This document shows, piece after piece, positions 6,984 through 10,203 of a DNA stretch of 10,203 nt. The translations under genes were made by a program, and so were the position numbers. Source of the DNA: Crocinitomix sp. (lineage in GTDB: Bacteria; Bacteroidota; Bacteroidia; Flavobacteriales_D; Crocinitomicaceae); contig JADZFJ010000222.1 in NCBI GenBank assembly GCA_020849935.1, positions 1 through 10,203 on the forward strand, in the 5' to 3' direction. The notes below the pieces were generated by a model. It did not search any database, was not told the DNA's origin, and saw nothing but the letters and a program-made list of their open reading frames with translations. The first letter of the stretch is position 1; every line of letters starts with the position of its first letter.

Positions 6984-7009
6984 GCCTTCTTCCAGAGACA
7001 AAAAGAAAA

Positions 7010-7282
7010 ATGGACATTCCAAAGTTAAAACAGAACCAATGTTCAGTATTGATTGCAGAACATTCAACGGGAATAGTTTATAAAAAAGATTTGACAGTAT
7101 ATCGAAATTCCAAGATCACGAATGACGTTTTCGAAATTTTTGAAAGTTATACACAAGCAGAAGAGTTTGTCAAAAAGTTCATTTTGAAATGGCCAAAATT
7201 TGAATGTTTAATTTATGATCATTTGGGTACGTATTTAAAAACATTCGACACAAATGGTTTCTCCAATTTGATTACTTCATAG
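7010..7282 (+). CDS. Small protein of unknown function (90 residues)
   Basis: I do not recognise this protein. It has no signal peptide or membrane segment, so it should be cytoplasmic. Predicted character is mixed alpha/beta: beta-like CSVLIAEH (11-18) and IVYKKDLTVYR, a helix-like acidic segment DVFEIFESYTQAEEFVKKFIL (39-59), then beta-like FECLIYDHLGTYLKTF. The ATG lies 26 nt after the OmpA-domain gene, in the same direction. The stop codon sits in the loop of a perfect 8-bp stem (7270-7291). A normal codon pattern, position and clean ends support a real gene. Co-transcription with the OmpA-domain protein is likely, but no shared function can be stated. Confidence 0.65.
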   Translation: MDIPKLKQNQCSVLIAEHSTGIVYKKDLTVYRNSKITNDVFEIFESYTQAEEFVKKFILKWPKFECLIYDHLGTYLKTFDTNGFSNLITS

Positions 7283-7291
7283 TAAGTAATC
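7270..7291 (+). other. Stem-loop spanning the stop codon of the 90-residue gene
   Basis: GATTACTT (7270-7277) and AAGTAATC (7284-7291) pair perfectly around a 6-nt loop that contains the TAG stop (7280-7282). Only TT follows, so it is a weak terminator at best. It may mark the end of the OmpA-domain transcript. Confidence 0.5.
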
Positions 7292-7331
7292 TTCCTCCCA
7301 AATCCAAATCACACGTGTAATTTAAAAAATA

Positions 7332-7363
7332 TTTGCACGTAATGTGGTTTCTCCTTATATTTG
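7332..7363 (+). promoter_or_regulatory. Near-consensus Bacteroidota promoter for the toxin-antitoxin pair
   Basis: TTTG at 7332-7335 and TATATTTG at 7356-7363 match the Bacteroidota -33 and -7 elements, with 20 nt between them. Transcription would start near 7370, leaving a leader of under 20 nt before the antitoxin ATG at 7387. The palindrome ACACGTGT (7312-7319) just upstream and a related CACGTAA (7336-7342) after the -33 element are possible operator half-sites for autoregulation; that part is inference. Confidence 0.65.
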
Positions 7364-7386
7364 TATCATACTTATAATTGAATGTC

Positions 7387-7635
7387 ATGAACACGAAGTT
7401 AACATTGACAATTGAGCGATCGGTGATCGAAAAGGCAAAAAAATATGCAAAAGATAAAGAGCGCAGTTTGTCCAACTTAATAGAGAATTATTTAAAAGCG
7501 CTTACTAAAGAAAGTGAGTCAAATGAAATTGAATTGACGCCAATTGTAAAATCATTAAAAGGTTCTTTTACCGCTCCAAAAAACTTTGATTATAAAAAGG
7601 AATTGTCTAAACGTTTGTCTGATAAATATTTATAA
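7387..7635 (+). CDS. Antitoxin, DUF6364-like, probable ribbon-helix-helix
   Basis: An 82-residue protein directly upstream of a PIN-domain toxin. The N-terminal part fits a ribbon-helix-helix DNA-binding fold: strand KLTLTIE (4-10), helix around VIEKAKKYAKD, turn, then SLSNLIENYLKAL (helix two). The C-terminal part, with GSFTAPKNFDYKKEL and ending LSDKYL, resembles the toxin-binding tail of DUF6364 antitoxins. ATG 7387 is preferred over an in-frame TTG at 7378, because the family usually starts with a short lead into KLTLTIE and the promoter places the RNA start near 7370. It should neutralise the toxin and repress the shared promoter. The toxin begins 3 nt after the stop. Confidence 0.85.
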   Translation: MNTKLTLTIERSVIEKAKKYAKDKERSLSNLIENYLKALTKESESNEIELTPIVKSLKGSFTAPKNFDYKKELSKRLSDKYL

Positions 7636-7638
7636 TCC

Positions 7639-8064
7639 ATGACGCGAATCTTAATCGATACAGATGTAATTCTTGATTTCTTTTTTGACAGACAACCTTT
7701 TGCCGAAAACGCTTCCAAAATTTTTTCTCTTTGCGAATCAAAGGAAATAAAAGTCTTTGTAACTCCTGTAATTATTAGTAATGTTTACTATTTACTTAGA
7801 CAAACGGCAACCCATCAAAAGGTAATCGAAAAATTAAAATTATTGGTTTCAATTACTGAAATTTTGGTAATGGACAAAGAGGTAATCAATCACGCATTGA
7901 ACTCAGATTTTAAAGATTTTGAAGATGCTTTGCAAAATTATTCGGCAGAATTAGATAAAGAAATTGATTTGATAATCACCAGAAACTTAAAAGATTTCAA
8001 GCACAGTCAATTGGCAGTGATGACACCTGACAATTATATGAAATTCAAAAGTGCAAATCGCTAA
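7639..8064 (+). CDS. PIN-domain ribonuclease toxin
   Basis: The 141-residue protein is a complete PIN domain, a metal-dependent RNase of the VapC-like type. The expected acidic centre is visible: D7 in ILIDTDVILD, a conserved S47-N48 region after TPVII, D96 within DFEDALQ (93-99), and the last segment IITRNLKDF with N116 and D119. The DFEDALQ and ITRN(L)KDF wording matches the PIN_3 group frequently found with DUF6364 antitoxins in Bacteroidota. It starts 3 nt after the antitoxin and shares its promoter. The stop lies about 38 nt from the end of the convergent DUF4296-like gene, with no clear terminator between them. The RNA target is unknown. No residue expected for catalysis appears to be missing. 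Confidence 0.9.
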   Translation: MTRILIDTDVILDFFFDRQPFAENASKIFSLCESKEIKVFVTPVIISNVYYLLRQTATHQKVIEKLKLLVSITEILVMDKEVINHALNSDFKDFEDALQNYSAELDKEIDLIITRNLKDFKHSQLAVMTPDNYMKFKSANR

Positions 8065-8102
8065 AGCAAATTATCGCTTGTGGTATTTAATCTCTTAAAA
8101 AC

Positions 8103-8444
8103 CTAATGCGCACTACTCATCCGATAATTAATCGAATCAAGCGCCGCTTCATAGATGCCGTGAAGAGATTCGGGGTTTAAGGCGTAATAATCCAAACTTT
8201 CTTCAAAATTTGCCTTGGTGGTATTATGACTTTTAAAGATAGAAACTGAAGAGGAATCTAAGGCATCCCGATACAAATCTGGCCGAGAATATTCTCGTTG
8301 AAAATGGGATTCTAAAATGTGTAAGTCAATTAATACCGAAATCAAATCTGGTTTTTTCAAAAGATTTTCAGGCGCACCCGTCACCTGCTCACCCGAACAA
8401 GCTGAGAGTAAGATAAGTCCTCCGAAAAACATTCTTTTTATCAT
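8103..8444 (-). CDS. DUF4296-like small lipoprotein
   Basis: A 113-residue protein with a lipoprotein signal: basic MIKRM, hydrophobic FFGGLILL and the lipobox LSAC, which puts the lipidated cysteine at residue 16. It should be anchored in a membrane facing the periplasm. The mature part is helix-rich: ENLLKKPDLISVLIDLHILESH resembles the first helix of DUF4296, followed by a second amphipathic region with YYALNPESLHGIYEAALD. Function is unknown. The ATG at 8444 gives the cleanest signal peptide; in-frame ATGs at 8453 and 8474 are alternatives, the latter overlapping dihydroorotase by 14 nt. It follows dihydroorotase closely on the same strand and is probably co-transcribed, an order I recall as common in Flavobacteriia. 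Confidence 0.75.
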   Translation of the reverse strand: MIKRMFFGGLILLSACSGEQVTGAPENLLKKPDLISVLIDLHILESHFQREYSRPDLYRDALDSSSVSIFKSHNTTKANFEESLDYYALNPESLHGIYEAALDSINYRMSSAH

Positions 8445-8460
8445 TTCCACCATGTCTCTA

Positions 8461-9795
8461 CTAATCGTTCGCAAACGTCAGACGCATTCCATTATTGCCT
8501 TCAATGAGTTTATTTTGATGATACACCAATTGACCATTCACAAATGTGCTATCAATGGCGTGACTAAATGTAAATCCTTCAAAAGGTGACCATCCGCATT
8601 TGTACAACAAACTTTCTTTGGTAACTAGCGTTTCTTTATTTTGATCCACCACCACTAAATCAGCATAATAACCTTCGCGCAAAAATCCTCTTTGTTCTAA
8701 TTTAAAACACTGTGCAGGGGCATGACTCATTTTCTCGACTGCTCGCTCTAAGGTAATTTTTCCTTGTTTAACTTTTTCTAAAATTGCCAAAACCGCGTGT
8801 TGTACCAACGGTCCACCAGAAGGTGCAGTAAAATAATTTCCAGATTTTTCTTCAATGGTATGCGGGGCATGGTCCGTGGCCAAAATATCAATTCGATTGT
8901 CATTTAATGCCACCCAAAGTGCATCCTGGTCGGCTTGGGTTTTTACGGCTGGGTTCCATTTAATAAACGCACCTTTTTCGGCATAATCGGCATCGGAAAA
9001 CCACAAATGATGAATACAAGCTTCGGCTGTGATTCTTTTTTCAGACAAAGGAATGTCATTTCTAAATAAACTCAACTCTTTTGCCGTTGAAATATGTAAA
9101 ACATGTAAACGGGTATCGTATTTTTTTGCTAATTCAACCGCCATTGATGATGACAAATAACAGGCTTCGGCGCTTCGAATTTCTGGATGATATTTCATCT
9201 CCATCGTGTCGCCATATTTCGCTTTGTACTCAGCAAGATTTTTTCGGATGGTTGCTTCATCTTCGCAATGGGTGGCGATTAACAAAGGACATTGCGAGAA
9301 GATCCCTGTCAACGTTTTTTCATTATCTACCAACATATTACCTGTTGATGATCCCATAAAAACTTTAATACCACAAACGGTTTTTGGATCTGTTTTAAGC
9401 ACCTCCTCCAAATTGTCGTTGGTGGCTCCCATAAAAAAGGAATAATTGGCAGGCGATGATTTTGCAGCAATCGCATATTTATCCGCCAACAAAGCTTGTG
9501 TGGTGGCGGTAGGATTCGTATTAGGCATTTCCATGAACGAGGTAATTCCCCCCGCAACTGCCGCCCGCGATTCGGTGTAAATATTTCCTTTGTGCGTTAA
9601 TCCAGGTTCTCTAAAATGGACTTGATCATCAATCATTCCAGGAATCAACAATTTCCCTTCCAGATCAATCACCGTTGCCGTTGGGTCCGAAATAGAAGCA
9701 GCAATTTTTTTGATAAATGAACCCTCAATCAGAACATCCGCAATTACTTGTTGGCCCTCATTTACCAAACGACCATTTTTTAAGAGATATTTCAC
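8461..9795 (-). CDS. pyrC: Dihydroorotase
   Basis: The 444-residue cytoplasmic amidohydrolase closes carbamoyl-aspartate to dihydroorotate, the third step of pyrimidine synthesis. Key features are IDDQVHFREPG (55-65) with metal ligand H60, PNTNP (91-95), the probable carbamylated lysine K144 in GIKVFMGSSTG, H176 in ATHCEDE, H231/H234 in LHVLHIST, and the catalytic D308 in LATDHAPH. The first histidine of the usual HxH pair is Q58. From recall this is normal for the Bacteroidota type and does not signal inactivation. The start is GTG at 9795: no ATG lies between it and an upstream in-frame stop, and MKYLLKNGRLVNEG is the expected N-terminus. A promoter box sits 20 nt upstream. It is transcribed after the GT2 gene and before the lipoprotein gene. 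Confidence 0.95.
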   Translation of the reverse strand: MKYLLKNGRLVNEGQQVIADVLIEGSFIKKIAASISDPTATVIDLEGKLLIPGMIDDQVHFREPGLTHKGNIYTESRAAVAGGITSFMEMPNTNPTATTQALLADKYAIAAKSSPANYSFFMGATNDNLEEVLKTDPKTVCGIKVFMGSSTGNMLVDNEKTLTGIFSQCPLLIATHCEDEATIRKNLAEYKAKYGDTMEMKYHPEIRSAEACYLSSSMAVELAKKYDTRLHVLHISTAKELSLFRNDIPLSEKRITAEACIHHLWFSDADYAEKGAFIKWNPAVKTQADQDALWVALNDNRIDILATDHAPHTIEEKSGNYFTAPSGGPLVQHAVLAILEKVKQGKITLERAVEKMSHAPAQCFKLEQRGFLREGYYADLVVVDQNKETLVTKESLLYKCGWSPFEGFTFSHAIDSTFVNGQLVYHQNKLIEGNNGMRLTFAND

Positions 9796-9814
9796 GCGCG
9801 CAAATTTTATGGTT

Positions 9815-9822
9815 CAAAGGTA
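9815..9822 (-). promoter_or_regulatory. Bacteroidota -7 box upstream of dihydroorotase
   Basis: On the minus strand this reads TACCTTTG, an exact match to TAnnTTTG. It lies 19 nt before the GTG start, so the 5' leader would be only about 10-15 nt. I found no TTG-type -33 element at normal spacing. It suggests that pyrC can be transcribed independently of the upstream GT2 gene. Confidence 0.5.
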
Positions 9823-9953
9823 CAAAATCGCAACTGAACTTACTAGTATTTTGAGATGGATTCCACAATCAATAAATAGAAGGAAACGACCAAAAGATGT
9901 CTTGGTGATCAAAAACATCTATCTTCAAAATCCAATAAAATTTTAAGTAAAAT

Positions 9954-10203
9954 TTACAGTTTCAATCGGCGCATTTTCCAAACTCCAAAAATGGCCTCTT
10001 TGAAAATACTAGTGCTCATTTTAGACGTTCCAAATTCACGATCAATAAAGGTAATCGGAACTTCAACGACTTTAAACTTATGCTTAATCGCCGCATATTT
10101 CATGCAAATCTGAAAAGCATATCCTTTAAATGTAACCGCGTCAAAATTGATCTTTTTGAGTACTTCGGCCTTGTAACACTTAAATCCAGCGGTGGTGTCT
10201 TTA
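9954..10203 (-). CDS. Polyprenol-phosphate mannosyltransferase-like GT2 enzyme, C-terminal part
   Basis: Only the last 82 residues lie in the window; the N-terminal catalytic part is beyond the right edge. The fragment starts KDTTAGFKCYKAEVL, then has FKGYAFQICMKYAAIKH, VVEVPITFIDREFGTSKMS and a final IFGVWKMRRLKL. This series is typical of the C-terminal half of dolichyl/polyprenol-phosphate mannose synthases, which charge a lipid carrier with mannose at the inner membrane. No C-terminal membrane segments follow, so it is the short, soluble-type form. It ends 158 nt before dihydroorotase on the same strand. Sugar specificity cannot be judged from this part. Confidence 0.88.
   Translation of the reverse strand, partial: KDTTAGFKCYKAEVLKKINFDAVTFKGYAFQICMKYAAIKHKFKVVEVPITFIDREFGTSKMSTSIFKEAIFGVWKMRRLKL

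Noticed and set aside
6405..6985. Possible integron-type cassette boundaries around the OmpA-domain gene (GCCATTGTTA at 6423 and AACATTAGGCC near 6977)
   Set aside because: The two ends do not form a recognisable attC site with paired simple sites and a hairpin, and no integrase is present.
8461..8474. Translational overlap of the DUF4296-like gene with dihydroorotase from the ATG at 8474
   Set aside because: Starting there adds ten residues, including acidic ones, ahead of an otherwise typical lipoprotein signal peptide; 8444 or 8453 fits better.
9710..9946. Plus-strand open frame of 78 codons over the start of dihydroorotase
   Set aside because: It is antisense to pyrC for part of its length and has no recognisable protein features; it appears to be a chance frame.

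Overview
The window looks like a chromosomal segment from a member of the Bacteroidota, most likely order Flavobacteriales. The evidence is the low-GC coding style, a secreted protease with a C-terminal type IX secretion sorting domain, promoter boxes of the Bacteroidota type (TAnnTTTG), a dihydroorotase with the Bacteroidota variant of the metal-binding motif, and a piece of an intergenic repeat that I recall from flavobacterial genomes. Genus is not determined; the family Crocinitomicaceae is only a guess.

Left part (1 to about 1512): a complete-looking IS110-family insertion sequence. It has a DEDD/serine transposase (226-1377), a long structured 5' non-coding end and a short 3' end, bounded by an 11-bp inverted repeat (10 of 11 matching). 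The 5' end folds as expected for a bridge RNA: a perfect 12-bp stem (36-47 with 101-112) encloses a two-sided internal loop capped by a small hairpin. One side of the loop reads like the outer part of the flavobacterial repeat, and the other side can pair with the DNA just right of the element's end. The element therefore appears to have inserted into a hairpin-containing intergenic repeat, whose right half survives at 1414-1512.

Middle (1638-3847): a tight plus-strand operon of a trans-sulfuration PLP enzyme (cystathionine gamma-synthase/lyase type), a single-domain rhodanese and a short-chain dehydrogenase. The first two genes are 2 nt apart and the last two overlap by 20 nt. The first two fit sulfur amino-acid metabolism; the role of the reductase is unknown.

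Next (4065-6188) is a single-gene unit for a secreted M43 (pappalysin-type) metalloprotease with a PKD-like domain, a jelly-roll-like region and a type A sorting domain. A repeat-rich leader precedes it and an intrinsic terminator follows it.

From 6462 to 8064 lie small accessory-type genes: a short periplasmic OmpA-C-domain protein, an unrecognised 90-residue protein, and a toxin-antitoxin pair (DUF6364-like antitoxin and PIN-domain toxin) behind a near-consensus Bacteroidota promoter.

The right end is a minus-strand group, in transcription order: the C-terminus of a polyprenol-phosphate mannosyltransferase-like GT2 enzyme (cut by the window edge), dihydroorotase (pyrC, GTG start, own promoter box) and a small DUF4296-like lipoprotein. 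No rRNA, tRNA or CRISPR array was seen.
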